Shown here: piece by piece, positions 6,221 to 14,861 of the stretch
How positions within the stretch are numbered: the first letter of the stretch is position 1
How the letters are laid out: each line of letters starts with the position of its first letter
Assembly: GCA_964415715.1 (NCBI GenBank)
Contig: CAYQBK010000087.1
Span: forward strand, 1-22,977
DNA: 22,977 nt
Reading direction: 5' to 3'
Origin: DALYDK01 sp964415715
GTDB taxonomy: Bacteria; Patescibacteriota; Saccharimonadia; Saccharimonadales; CAIOMD01
Position numbers and translations under genes: made by a program
Notes under the pieces: generated by a model
Seen by the model: the letters and a program-made list of their open reading frames with translations, nothing else
What the model was told of the DNA's origin: nothing
The model's database searches: none

Positions 6221-6937
6221 ATGACAGATCGACAAGCAAAAATATTACGAGCAATAGTAGAACAATATGCCGAGGTAGCTGTACCGGTTGGCTCTGTATT
6301 GCTAGCAAAAACTTTTGGCGTGTCATCTGCTACTATCCGTGCAGAAATGGTCAAATTAGAAGAAATGGGCTATATAGAACACCCATACACCTCAGCTGGT
6401 CGTATACCAACAGACAAAGGCTATAGGTTTTATGTCAATTCAGTTACTGACGAAACAACCAATAGCGAATCGAATAGCGTTGGGTTTGTCGATCGCAATG
6501 CGATGGCTATCGATACCCGTATAAAAAATGCTGGCCATGCATCAAAAGCTATTCGTTCTGCCGTAGACAGTCTGGTCGAGATAACTAGCCATTTGGCTAT
6601 TGGTACAATTGGCGATCAACTATATATGAGCGGGGTGTCTAACTTGTTTAATAACCCCGAATTTGCTGATGTAAATTCGGTCCACAAGGTAGCCACACTT
6701 ATAGACAATCTTGAACCGTGGCTATATGAAGCTGCACCAAATGAGCCGCTTAGCGTTTATATTGGTGCCGAGAATCCAGTGGGGAAAACAAGCGGTTGTA
6801 GTTTGATAATAAGCCGTTATCGAAGTCCATATAGTGACAGTAGTTATATTGGAGTAGTTGGCCCAACAAGGCAAAACTACACCCAGGCGATGAATTTGGT
6901 TCGCTATGCAGGACAAACATTAGAGCAAATATTGTAA
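6221..6937 (+). CDS. hrcA: Heat-inducible transcription repressor HrcA, compact form
   Basis: This 238-residue repressor binds CIRCE and controls this operon. The N-terminal winged helix is clear: TDRQAKILRAIVEQY, VSSATIRAEMVKLEEMGYIEHPYTSAGRIPTDKGYRFYV. The C-terminal GAF-like end is CSLIISRYRSPYSDSSYIGVVGPTRQNYTQAMNLVRYAGQTL, matching the family GVIGPTRMxY segment. The usual length is about 340 residues, so roughly 100 are missing between these parts, probably much of the inserted dimerisation domain. ATG 6221 is chosen because AAAGGA (6211-6216) precedes it and MTDRQAKIL matches the family start; ATG 6200 has no such site. GrpE follows after eight bases. Confidence 0.95.
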   Translation: MTDRQAKILRAIVEQYAEVAVPVGSVLLAKTFGVSSATIRAEMVKLEEMGYIEHPYTSAGRIPTDKGYRFYVNSVTDETTNSESNSVGFVDRNAMAIDTRIKNAGHASKAIRSAVDSLVEITSHLAIGTIGDQLYMSGVSNLFNNPEFADVNSVHKVATLIDNLEPWLYEAAPNEPLSVYIGAENPVGKTSGCSLIISRYRSPYSDSSYIGVVGPTRQNYTQAMNLVRYAGQTLEQIL

Positions 6938-6945
6938 GGAGGAAT

Positions 6946-7500
6946 ATGGTAAAAGAACCTAGAAAACAGACTCAATCCAACCAACCAGTTCAGCCAGAAC
7001 CGGCGTTGAATCAGGCTGACAATATGCAGATAACAGATGACCAGACTCAAGCATTTATTGGTGATGAAGCTGTTTTGATTATAAACGAGCTGACAGCTGA
7101 TATACAAAAATTGCAGGCTGAATTTGCCAACTACAAACGTCGTTCCGAAGCAGAGCGTTTGATGGCAGTAAATATTGGCAAACAACAGGCTGCAATTTCA
7201 TTATTGCCAGTTTTGGACAATATCGAACGAGCTATCGCTCATGAACCCGAAGATATCAAAAATCATGCGTGGGTCAAGGGTATCAGCTCGGTGGCTAGTC
7301 AGCTAGAAAGCCAGCTAGAGGGTTTTGGTCTAGTAAAGATAGGTGTAATTGGTGAAGCTTTTGACCCGACCATACATGAAGCAGTCACAATGGAAGAGTC
7401 TGATGGCGAAACCGAAGTAGTAGCCGATGTTTTACAAACTGGCTACAAATTTGGCGATACAGTCATAAGACCCGCAATGGTAAAAGTAACTAAGAAGTAA
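6946..7500 (+). CDS. grpE: Nucleotide exchange factor GrpE
   Basis: This 184-residue co-chaperone accelerates ADP release from DnaK. It has a low-complexity Gln/Pro-rich N-terminus, then a long coiled coil (ELTADIQKLQAEFANYKRRSEAER, about residues 48-71) and the C-terminal beta domain with LLPVLDNIERAI, LEGFGLVKIGVIGEAFDPTIHEAV and the closing GYKFGDTVIRPAMVKV. Family residues for DnaK contact (FDPxxHEAV, GYxxxxRxxRPAxVxV) are present. A strong AAGGAGG Shine-Dalgarno precedes ATG 6946, and dnaK follows 10 bases after its stop, as expected for a co-transcribed stress operon. Confidence 0.96.
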   Translation: MVKEPRKQTQSNQPVQPEPALNQADNMQITDDQTQAFIGDEAVLIINELTADIQKLQAEFANYKRRSEAERLMAVNIGKQQAAISLLPVLDNIERAIAHEPEDIKNHAWVKGISSVASQLESQLEGFGLVKIGVIGEAFDPTIHEAVTMEESDGETEVVADVLQTGYKFGDTVIRPAMVKVTKK

Positions 7501-7510
7501 GGAGAAGATT

Positions 7511-9403
7511 ATGGGAAAAATTATAGGAATAGATTTAGGAACAACGAACAGTGCAATGGCGGTCATGGAGGGTGGAAAACCTGAAATTATTGCCAACCAA
7601 GAGGGCAACAGAACAACCCCGAGTGTTGTAGCTGTTAACAAAAGTGGTGATAGGTTAGTTGGCCTGTTGGCCAGACGACAATCTGTTACTAACCCTGATA
7701 AGACAATTTATGAAATGAAACGACTTATTGGTCGGCGTTGGGAAGACAAAGAAGTTCAGCGTGATCTTAAACTATTGGGCTACAAGATAGTTAAGTCCAA
7801 AGATGGTGTCAAGGTCAAAATGGGCGACAAAGACTACAGCCCCGAAGAACTAAGTGCAATGGTACTAAGTAAGCTCAAGTCTGACGCCGAAAGCTTTTTG
7901 GGTCAACCAGTTACAGAAGCGGTTATTACTGTACCTGCCTACTTCGACGATGCTCAGCGTCAGGCAACTAAAGACGCAGGTAAGATTGCTGGGCTCGAAG
8001 TCAAGCGTATTATCAACGAACCAACTGCCGCCGCTCTAGCCTATGGCTTAGATAAAAAGGGCAAAGATGAAAAGATTGTCGTTTATGACCTAGGTGGAGG
8101 AACATTCGATGTGTCGATACTTGAGCTAGGTGATGGCGTGTTCGAGGTAAAGAGTACCAACGGTGATACACACCTAGGCGGTGCTGACTTTGACCGTGTT
8201 ATTGTCAACTACCTAATAGACGAGTTCAAAAAAGAAAACGGTGTTGACATAACAGATGACAAAGCCGCTATGCAACGCTTACGTGACGAAGCTGAAAAAG
8301 CCAAGATTGAGCTATCTACAACTAACGAAGTAAATATCAATTTGCCGTTTTTGACTGCCAACGCCGATGGTCCAATGCATTTTGAAACAACTTTGAGCCG
8401 AGCAAAACTAGAAAGTTTAGTCGGTGATTTGATTGATAAAACTGCTATTCCATGCGAAAAAGCGTTAAAAGATTCAGGCTTGAAAGCTAGTGATATCGAT
8501 GCCGTAGTGCTTGTTGGTGGTATGACACGTATGCCAGCTGTCCAGGAAAAGGTTAAAAAGATATTTGGCAAAGAGCCAATGCAAGGTGTCAACCCAGACG
8601 AAGTTGTGGCTATCGGTGCAGCTATACAGGGTGGAGTGTTAGCTGGTGACGTCAAAGACGTTTTACTGCTTGACGTAACACCACTATCTTTGGGTATTGA
8701 AACCATGGGAAGTGTCAGCACCAAGCTCATTGAACGAAATACCACCGTTCCTACTAGTAAAAGTGAAACGTTTAGTACAGCTGCAGACAATCAGTCACAG
8801 GTAGAAATACATGTATTGCAGGGAGAACGTGAAATGGCTGCCGATAACAAGAGTTTGGGCCGATTTATACTAGATGGTATTGCACCTGCACCACGTGGCA
8901 TACCGCAGATAGAAGTTACCTTCAATATAGATGCCAATGGTATATTAAATGTCACCGCCAAAGACAAAGGCACAGGCAAGGAGCAAAGTATCACTATTCA
9001 AAACAGTGGCAACTTGTCCAAAGAAGATGTCGAAAAAGCAGCTAAAGAAGCCGAAGCTAATGCTGAAGAGGACAAGAAAAAACGTGAAGTTGTAGATGCA
9101 AAAAACTTACTTGAGAATGCCATATATCAAGCTGAAAAGCTTCTAAAGGACAACGGTGAAAAAATAAGTGACGATGACAAAAAGACACTTGAAACAGCCA
9201 TAAAAGATGCTAAAGATAAACTTGAATCAACGGATAAAAGTGAGCTAGAAAAAGCTGGCAAAGATCTAACTGAAAAGACTATGCCAATAGGAGCCAAGTT
9301 ATATGAGCAGACTACCTCAAAAGAAGACGAGTCCTCTGATGTCTCAGATGACAAAAAAGAAGATGGTCCTGTCGAAGGTGAAGTAGTCGACGACAAGAAA
9401 TAA
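7511..9403 (+). CDS. dnaK: Molecular chaperone DnaK (Hsp70)
   Basis: This 630-residue Hsp70 is of normal length. The nucleotide-binding domain has IGIDLGTTNSAMAVM (5-19), AVITVPAYFDDAQRQATKDAG, VYDLGGGTFDVSIL and VVLVGGMTRMPAVQ. The interdomain linker is DVLLLDVTPLSLGIET. The substrate-binding beta domain has QVEIHVLQGEREMAADN and FNIDANGILNVTAKDKGTGKE, followed by a helical lid and an acidic tail ending EGEVVDDKK. It folds and protects proteins in the cytoplasm in an ATP-dependent cycle with DnaJ and GrpE. AAGGAG lies before ATG 7511. It closes the CIRCE-controlled operon, with an intrinsic terminator directly downstream. Confidence 0.99.
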   Translation: MGKIIGIDLGTTNSAMAVMEGGKPEIIANQEGNRTTPSVVAVNKSGDRLVGLLARRQSVTNPDKTIYEMKRLIGRRWEDKEVQRDLKLLGYKIVKSKDGVKVKMGDKDYSPEELSAMVLSKLKSDAESFLGQPVTEAVITVPAYFDDAQRQATKDAGKIAGLEVKRIINEPTAAALAYGLDKKGKDEKIVVYDLGGGTFDVSILELGDGVFEVKSTNGDTHLGGADFDRVIVNYLIDEFKKENGVDITDDKAAMQRLRDEAEKAKIELSTTNEVNINLPFLTANADGPMHFETTLSRAKLESLVGDLIDKTAIPCEKALKDSGLKASDIDAVVLVGGMTRMPAVQEKVKKIFGKEPMQGVNPDEVVAIGAAIQGGVLAGDVKDVLLLDVTPLSLGIETMGSVSTKLIERNTTVPTSKSETFSTAADNQSQVEIHVLQGEREMAADNKSLGRFILDGIAPAPRGIPQIEVTFNIDANGILNVTAKDKGTGKEQSITIQNSGNLSKEDVEKAAKEAEANAEEDKKKREVVDAKNLLENAIYQAEKLLKDNGEKISDDDKKTLETAIKDAKDKLESTDKSELEKAGKDLTEKTMPIGAKLYEQTTSKEDESSDVSDDKKEDGPVEGEVVDDKK

Positions 9404-9421
9404 AAACACCTGACTTTACTT

Positions 9422-9453
9422 AAAAAGGCTGGCATGTAGGCTGGCCTTTTTTT
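9422..9453 (+). terminator. Rho-independent terminator after dnaK
   Basis: The stem AAAAAGGCTGGC (9422-9433) pairs with GCTGGCCTTTTT (9440-9451) across a six-base loop, with two G-T wobbles in the middle, and runs into seven T. It begins 18 bases after the dnaK stop and separates the hrcA-grpE-dnaK operon from the downstream membrane-protein gene. Confidence 0.85.
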
Positions 9454-9471
9454 GTGTAGATATATAAATCT

Positions 9472-9482
9472 TATGCTATAGT
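9472..9482 (+). promoter_or_regulatory. Promoter -10 region of the large membrane-protein gene
   Basis: Overlapping TATGCT (9472-9477) and TATAGT (9477-9482) follow the terminator. A leader of about 25 bases would carry the AGAGGG Shine-Dalgarno before ATG 9511. No strong -35 is visible. Confidence 0.4.
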
Positions 9483-9510
9483 TTATTTATAAAAGAGGGA
9501 ATAAACAAAA

Positions 9511-12402
9511 ATGTTTGAGATGATACTGATAGCTGTCGGGGCTATATGGTTAGTTTGGTATTTAAGTAGAAATAATGCTAATTCGTCAAATATAGACAGT
9601 GCCTTGTCGCAACGTAATCGTGATTGGTTCTCCTATATATCAAGTTTTCAATCCAAAGCCAAAACCAAAGATCAAAAAAAGTTAATAGAGGAAATGTTAA
9701 TAGATATAAAAAATCAAGGTTTAGTTGATAGTGACATAGTGCTACCAACTAATACTCAACTAGATATTACGGATCCAATAGTTGACCAGTATATTGAAAC
9801 AGATGTACAGCTACCCCTTCAGCCGACTACCGCAGTAACTACTTTGCAGCCAGCGCAGCCCAGTATTGAGCTTGATAACGCATCACTCTTACTATATTTT
9901 GGAGCATTTTTGTTTGTGGCTTCTGCTGGGCTATTTGTAGCATTTAGTGGTGTTGGTGGTATCTTGAAAGCTATATCTGTTTATGTAGTAGCCATGGCTT
10001 TATATATCACTGGGTGTTGGTTATATAAGAACAAAAAACAGTTTACCCAGGTTGGCATTGCCTTCGCGGGTATTGGTATGTCTATATTGCCACTTATGGG
10101 CTTGGCTATTTATAAATATGTGCTAAACAGTCAAAACGGCTCAATAGCATGGTTTATTGCCTCATTATTATCATTGTCTGTGTTTGGGCATGCTGTTTGG
10201 TATTTCAGAAAGCCATTTTTGAACTATGTACTTATATTTACGTCATTATCTTTGTTCGAATCAGCAATATCGATTATCGATGTACCTATTTACTGTTTTG
10301 GTTGGGTTATGGCGACACTATCGTTGATATTATTGGCATTAAGTTTATATAAAAATATTTGGCTTGATTTTCGCGAATCTGCTTTATATTCATCACAAAT
10401 TATTTTGCCTATATCGATGATATCTTCATTGGTATTAATCCAGAAATCAGGTGCTTTGCAGCTTGGTATATCACTTACGATAGGTTGCTTTTATTACTTG
10501 CTTCAAGCCTTTACCAACAAAGACCTAAAAGATGTCTACAGTACCATAACTCATACACTTGTATTGTGTGCAGTATCTATTTTTGCATATGCAGTTGAGC
10601 CTAGCTGGCATTTTGTATCTATTGTGGTACTGGTGACAAATATTGTTCAACTGTTATTGTTTTTGCTGTTTTCTAGAAAAACAGATTTTTGGTTCAGCTG
10701 GTCAACTCTTTTGTTGGCTTATTTAGTAGTTGGCGTATTTATGGCTTCAGGCAACGCAAATCTAGTAATTTCTTCTATAGCACTGGCTGTTATTTGTAGT
10801 TATGCTATGTGGCTAAAAGCTAGACAAAATTTGTTATTTGTTGTTGGAGCGGTTGGTCTTAGTATTTTTGCTTTGGCATTTGGACAATACTATCTGGCTA
10901 GTGTTGTAACACCAGCATTACAGACAATATTATTAATTATAATGATAACTCTTCAACTTGCTATATATTTGGCTGGCAGGCGAATATCTACCGAAGCAGG
11001 CTGGGATATATTGGCTACATTGCTTTTGGTGGGTAGTGCATTATTTGTTGCTATATTTAGTCTTGCAGTAGAAGGTCTGTCTATGTTTGCTTATTGTTAC
11101 TACATAGCTCTCATAGTTGGTGTTATGGCCACTATTCAAAGAGAAAGCAAATGGGCAATGTTTATTGGCGGTCTTGTGTCATTGCCAGTTATCGGTTCAT
11201 CAATACACATACATTATCTAGCACTGGCTGTCATACTGGCTTTGTTGGTAAATATTGCCCTTGCTATTAAATATAGATATGAATTCAACAGATGGCTAGG
11301 GTCATTTTTATGGTTTATAATACCGATCACCTTTGATAAAGATGTATTTGCCGGAGACTTTACAGTTTTCAACTATAGTTTGGCCTACCTAATAGTGTTT
11401 GCTGGTTTTGTGTTATCAAGATCTATAGCCCGGGGATTAATGTTTGTTTCGGCCAAGGTTCCACTGTCTACATATAGCAAATCTGCAAGTATGTCATATG
11501 TAGTTGGCTACGTATTGTCTGCAATTGTTTCTACGGTATTGGCTGTTACTGTGTCTAGTAATAGTTTATTTCTCGTATTTGTTTTGGCATTAATTACATT
11601 GGCTACATTTTTGATTGCAATATACATCGAAAAACAAAAAGAAATATTACTTTTGATACCATTTATGTTGCAGGCCATTATTTGGGCAATGCTCAGATCA
11701 ACAATAGAGCAACAGGGTACTATGTTGACATTTGGCATAGTCAGCACCATATTAGCCGGAGTTAGTTACATGTTGGCGTATGACTACTTGCCAAGATCAA
11801 AAAATTGGGCTCAGCTTGTGACTGCAAGTACGCTTGCAACGCTGTATATCACTCCATTTACGGTAGTATTTAGTCAGTCCACCTGGGTTATGCCTGTTGG
11901 GCTTTTTGTCGCAACCATAGCCACATATGTTAATTTTAAGCATACAAACCAAAATAATCGTGAACTAATATGTATGCTTGGGCTTGGTTCAATATATTGG
12001 TTATTATGGCATCTGGGAGTACGAGAAGTGCAGGTTTATAGCCATCTGATGGTAGCTATTTTTGCCGGATTTGCATATTGGCGATATCAACGACACGAAC
12101 TTGAGCAGTCAAAGACCTATATTTATATTTTACTTGCAGTTGCTACAATACCACTCACTATTCAGGCAGTAGCCGGCCAGGCGGGTGGTCTATATGGCTG
12201 GTGGCTAATACTGGAACAGATTGTGTTTATTATTATTGGTATGTCGATAAAAAATGGTGTTATGATTCGCTGGGGTCTATATGTTGCAGTTGGAGCTGTG
12301 TTGTATCAATTACGACATTTGGGTTGGGCGGCATTAACACTGTTGGCTGTATTTGTTATTGGTTTGGCAATATATAAAATTCAACATTCAAATAAAAGCT
12401 AG
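9511..12402 (+). CDS. Very large polytopic membrane protein (DUF2157/DUF2339-like)
   Basis: This 963-residue protein has one N-terminal transmembrane segment (about 3-18), a polar stretch of about 110 residues with charged and Gln/Thr/Pro-rich sequence, and then roughly two dozen consecutive hydrophobic segments to the end. The first of these, LLLYFGAFLFVASAGLFVAF, resembles the opening of DUF2157/DUF2339 giant membrane proteins. No catalytic motif stands out and the function is unknown. It sits between dnaK and dnaJ. Its own promoter and an AGAGGG ribosome site precede ATG 9511, and its stop overlaps the CIRCE-like operator of dnaJ. It may be a scaffold, polymer transporter or polymerase-type protein; family assignment is tentative. 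Confidence 0.7.
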   Translation: MFEMILIAVGAIWLVWYLSRNNANSSNIDSALSQRNRDWFSYISSFQSKAKTKDQKKLIEEMLIDIKNQGLVDSDIVLPTNTQLDITDPIVDQYIETDVQLPLQPTTAVTTLQPAQPSIELDNASLLLYFGAFLFVASAGLFVAFSGVGGILKAISVYVVAMALYITGCWLYKNKKQFTQVGIAFAGIGMSILPLMGLAIYKYVLNSQNGSIAWFIASLLSLSVFGHAVWYFRKPFLNYVLIFTSLSLFESAISIIDVPIYCFGWVMATLSLILLALSLYKNIWLDFRESALYSSQIILPISMISSLVLIQKSGALQLGISLTIGCFYYLLQAFTNKDLKDVYSTITHTLVLCAVSIFAYAVEPSWHFVSIVVLVTNIVQLLLFLLFSRKTDFWFSWSTLLLAYLVVGVFMASGNANLVISSIALAVICSYAMWLKARQNLLFVVGAVGLSIFALAFGQYYLASVVTPALQTILLIIMITLQLAIYLAGRRISTEAGWDILATLLLVGSALFVAIFSLAVEGLSMFAYCYYIALIVGVMATIQRESKWAMFIGGLVSLPVIGSSIHIHYLALAVILALLVNIALAIKYRYEFNRWLGSFLWFIIPITFDKDVFAGDFTVFNYSLAYLIVFAGFVLSRSIARGLMFVSAKVPLSTYSKSASMSYVVGYVLSAIVSTVLAVTVSSNSLFLVFVLALITLATFLIAIYIEKQKEILLLIPFMLQAIIWAMLRSTIEQQGTMLTFGIVSTILAGVSYMLAYDYLPRSKNWAQLVTASTLATLYITPFTVVFSQSTWVMPVGLFVATIATYVNFKHTNQNNRELICMLGLGSIYWLLWHLGVREVQVYSHLMVAIFAGFAYWRYQRHELEQSKTYIYILLAVATIPLTIQAVAGQAGGLYGWWLILEQIVFIIIGMSIKNGVMIRWGLYVAVGAVLYQLRHLGWAALTLLAVFVIGLAIYKIQHSNKS

Positions 12403-12425
12403 CACTCTATGGTCTTTAGTGCCAA
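12399..12425 (+). promoter_or_regulatory. Degenerate CIRCE operator upstream of dnaJ
   Basis: CTAGCACTC, nine bases, TAGTGCCAA matches 15 of the 18 fixed positions of CIRCE (8/9 left, 7/9 right) with the exact nine-base spacer. Its first base is 34 bases before the -10 of dnaJ, against 32 in the hrcA operon. It suggests that dnaJ, although separated from dnaK, is still repressed by HrcA, probably with weaker binding. Confidence 0.7.
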
Positions 12426-12432
12426 AATAGTG

Positions 12433-12438
12433 TAAAAT
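12433..12438 (+). promoter_or_regulatory. -10 element (TAAAAT) of dnaJ
   Basis: TAAAAT ends eight bases before ATG 12447 and no Shine-Dalgarno is present, so the dnaJ mRNA may be leaderless. The -35 position would fall inside the CIRCE-like element, as it does for hrcA. Confidence 0.45.
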
Positions 12439-12446
12439 ATTTACTA

Positions 12447-13556
12447 ATGAACAAACGTGATTATTATGAAGTATTGGGCGTCAGTAAAGACGCCTCACCC
12501 GACGAAATAAAAAAAGCATTTCGTCGTTTAGCTGTGCAACACCACCCAGACAAAGAGGGTGGTGAAGAAGCCAAGTTTAAAGAAATAAACGAGGCCTACG
12601 AGGTACTAAAAGATAGCGAAAAGCGCAAACGATATGATCAGTTTGGCCATGCGGGTGTTGGTGGAGCTGGTAGCAATCAGGGTGGTGGTGCTTACGATTT
12701 TAACGGAAGTGGATTCAATTTCAATGGCCAAAATATAAACTTTGACTTTGGTGATGGTGGTTTAGGTGATATATTTGGTAGTTTTTTTGGTGGTGGTCCA
12801 CGTCAGCGCACTAGACGTGGTCGTGATGTGGAAACGGTCGTTGATTTGTCATTTGAAGAAGCGGTTTTTGGGGTTGAGAAAACTTTAAGTTTGAATATTG
12901 AAGTTGCTTGTGAGCACTGTGATGGCAAAGGGGCAGAGCCTGGTTATGAGCTAAAAACATGTCCAACCTGCCAGGGTAGTGGCCAGGTAGTTACATCTGT
13001 TAGGACAATATTGGGTAATATTCAGCAAGCTCAGTCTTGCAAAGACTGCCATGGCACTGGTAAAAAACCAGAAAAAGACTGTAAAGTATGTGGTGGTCGT
13101 GGTGTCAAGCGCAAGGAACAAACTGTTGAATTGAAGATTCCTGCCGGCATAGACGATGGAGCTACAGTTAGACTACGTGAATACGGTGAAGCAGTCCAAA
13201 ACGGCCCCAAGGGTGACCTATATGTTCATATTCGTGTTAAACCACATAAAAAATTTACTCGCGAAGGTGACATTATTATTAGTCATGAAAGTATCGATAT
13301 GGCTACGGCCGCTCTGGGTGGCGAAATGACTGTTGATACTGTCGATGGCCCAGTAACTATGAAAATACCAGAAGGTACTCAAAACGGCACAGATTTCAAG
13401 CTATCCGGCCATGGCGTACCACATATCAAAAGTGAAACCCGTGGGCCACATATTGTTACACTAGATGTTCAAACCCCAACTAAACTTAGCAAAAAACAAC
13501 GTGAACTACTTGAGCAATTTAGATCAGAACCCCCAAAACGTGGCTTTTTTGCCTAG
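12447..13556 (+). CDS. dnaJ: Chaperone protein DnaJ (Hsp40, type I)
   Basis: This 369-residue type I Hsp40 delivers unfolded proteins to DnaK and stimulates its ATPase. It has a J domain (5-68) with the HPD triad at 33-35, a Gly/Phe-rich linker (about 70-115), and a zinc-binding region with four CxxCxGxG-type repeats (CEHCDGKG, CPTCQGSG, CKDCHGTG, CKVCGGRG). The two substrate-binding beta domains follow, including LKIPAGIDDGATVRL and GDLYVHIRVKPHKKFTREGDI. All catalytic and zinc residues are present. Placement after the 963-residue membrane protein and not directly after dnaK is unusual, but the CIRCE-like site suggests shared regulation. Confidence 0.98.
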   Translation: MNKRDYYEVLGVSKDASPDEIKKAFRRLAVQHHPDKEGGEEAKFKEINEAYEVLKDSEKRKRYDQFGHAGVGGAGSNQGGGAYDFNGSGFNFNGQNINFDFGDGGLGDIFGSFFGGGPRQRTRRGRDVETVVDLSFEEAVFGVEKTLSLNIEVACEHCDGKGAEPGYELKTCPTCQGSGQVVTSVRTILGNIQQAQSCKDCHGTGKKPEKDCKVCGGRGVKRKEQTVELKIPAGIDDGATVRLREYGEAVQNGPKGDLYVHIRVKPHKKFTREGDIIISHESIDMATAALGGEMTVDTVDGPVTMKIPEGTQNGTDFKLSGHGVPHIKSETRGPHIVTLDVQTPTKLSKKQRELLEQFRSEPPKRGFFA

Positions 13557-13604
13557 CTTTATTTTATCGCAATAACCTAATATGCAAAATATCAAAAATT
13601 CCTA

Positions 13605-13610
13605 TATAAT
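13605..13610 (+). promoter_or_regulatory. -10 element (TATAAT) before the small membrane peptide and peptidase genes
   Basis: A consensus TATAAT lies 23 bases before ATG 13634 in the short dnaJ-downstream gap. It is a plausible promoter for the 13634-15529 gene group. No convincing -35 was seen. Confidence 0.4.
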
Positions 13611-13633
13611 ATTTATCAGAGTAACAATCACTA

Positions 13634-13777
13634 ATGAATAAAAATATAAAAGATAGCGTAGATTTTTCAGTTATGAATAAACAAAAAGGCTTCATAACCA
13701 TGCTAATCTTAATAATATTTATACTAGTATCCGTAATAGGCCTAGTCTACATAAGGGTACTAAATGCCAACAAGTGA
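13634..13777 (+). CDS. Small single-pass membrane peptide (47 residues)
   Basis: A short open frame from ATG 13634 to TGA 13775-13777 encodes a polar N-terminus (MNKNIKDSVDFSVMNKQ), then KGFITMLILIIFILVSVIG leading into a clear transmembrane helix, and a short LYS/Asn-containing end (LNANK). The KGF start of the hydrophobic stretch recalls type IV prepilin-like N-termini, but the Glu at +5 typical of pilins is absent. An alternative start at 13673 would leave 34 residues. The TGA overlaps the next gene by 14 bases, whose AAGGG Shine-Dalgarno (13753-13757) lies inside this frame, so the two are likely coupled. The function is unknown; it could anchor or be acted on by the neighbouring peptidase and ligases. 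Confidence 0.55.
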   Translation: MNKNIKDSVDFSVMNKQKGFITMLILIIFILVSVIGLVYIRVLNANK

Positions 13778-14861
13778 ACGTAGTCTAGGGCCATACGGCC
13801 CAAGAGCTAGTGCAGACTTGAGTATGGATATTGCTGAACTTTCTGAAACCATTAATAGAATTGATAAGTTGCTTACAAAAGAAGAGCTTAACTATATTTT
13901 GGACATTGAGAAAAGTATTAACGAGCGTAATCCAGATTGGTATTTGATAAAATCTAGTTCAATAGATTTTGTTGTTAATTATTTTTCTACTCCAGAGGGT
14001 GAAGATAGTTTAGGGAAGTTGTGTGAAGAGTTTGCTAGTAATTTTGTACCCAATCCTCAGAATGCAAAAGAAACTCTATCTATGCTGATGACATTGATCG
14101 ATGATAATAATGACCTGGAGTTAGCTCTAAGACGTTTATCAATAGAGTCGCATAATTATGTGGCAAATGCTATTGCGTCAGACCAGCTAGATGATGACTT
14201 TGAACTAAATCATTTTGCCATAAACTCTAATCCACAGGCCGTATTTGATTCAATAAAATCTATTTCCGCAGTAAGACATCAGATAAGAGACTGCAGAATG
14301 CAGCTTGCAAGTGTTGATATGGGTGAAAATTGCAAAGAAGCCACTTCTTTAGTGCTTGATATTTATCTCAAAAAAACAGCTAGTTTACTTGGTCGGTTAT
14401 ACCCAGATTATGTTGATATTTTTGATGCTGTTCAACTGATGACTGATTGTGATAAAAAGAAAGAGCTTTTAGGGGGCTTAGAAGGGCTAGATTATTTATA
14501 TAAGCTATCGGATCAACTTTCGGAAGAATTGAATAACGATATTTCTGATAGGTTCGCTTGGACTATGGATAGGTGGAGAAATGGCGTTGTCTATACTCCA
14601 GAAAATACACCGGTATCGTCTGATCTTCAAGAATTTGCAAAGTCTGTAAAGGTGTCAAAATCGATAATTAATTTTGAGCCAGCTAATGGCAGGTTCACGT
14701 CTGAAGAAGTATCTCATTTGGATAGTCTTACATTAACCTCAAAAGATGCTTATAATCTTGCTGTGCACATTTTACGTAGCAATGGATTATATAGTGAGTC
14801 TATAATAGTGGCCAGTGGCCAATTGACTCTAGTTCTGAATCTCCCAAGGTCGGAGTGGTGA
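13764..14861 (+). CDS. Helical N-terminal part of a probable metallopeptidase (DUF1704-like), frame interrupted
   Basis: This 365-residue, mostly helical and acidic protein has no signal peptide and no recognised catalytic motif. Its last part, FTSEEVSHLDSLTLTSKDAYNLAVHILRSNGL, resembles the stretch that precedes the HExxH segment in DUF1704-type (QEGLA/MATCAP-like) peptidases. The frame ends at TGA 14861, while a second frame that carries HExxH continues from about 14798. The two frames overlap in a region where both are open (14798-14861), and the second has lower-level similarity upstream of its GTG, so I read the pair as one gene of about 588 residues broken by a frameshift. AAGGG six bases before ATG 13764 supports the start. 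A genuine two-gene arrangement remains possible. Confidence 0.55.
   Translation: MPTSERSLGPYGPRASADLSMDIAELSETINRIDKLLTKEELNYILDIEKSINERNPDWYLIKSSSIDFVVNYFSTPEGEDSLGKLCEEFASNFVPNPQNAKETLSMLMTLIDDNNDLELALRRLSIESHNYVANAIASDQLDDDFELNHFAINSNPQAVFDSIKSISAVRHQIRDCRMQLASVDMGENCKEATSLVLDIYLKKTASLLGRLYPDYVDIFDAVQLMTDCDKKKELLGGLEGLDYLYKLSDQLSEELNNDISDRFAWTMDRWRNGVVYTPENTPVSSDLQEFAKSVKVSKSIINFEPANGRFTSEEVSHLDSLTLTSKDAYNLAVHILRSNGLYSESIIVASGQLTLVLNLPRSEW

Noticed and set aside
8209..8790. 193-residue open frame on the minus strand inside dnaK
   Set aside because: It is antisense to a strongly conserved coding region, has no family resemblance and no ribosome site; it follows from dnaK codon use.
14798..14861. 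Programmed -1 frameshift site
   Set aside because: No X-XXY-YYZ slippery heptamer or obvious stimulatory structure was seen in the shared open region.
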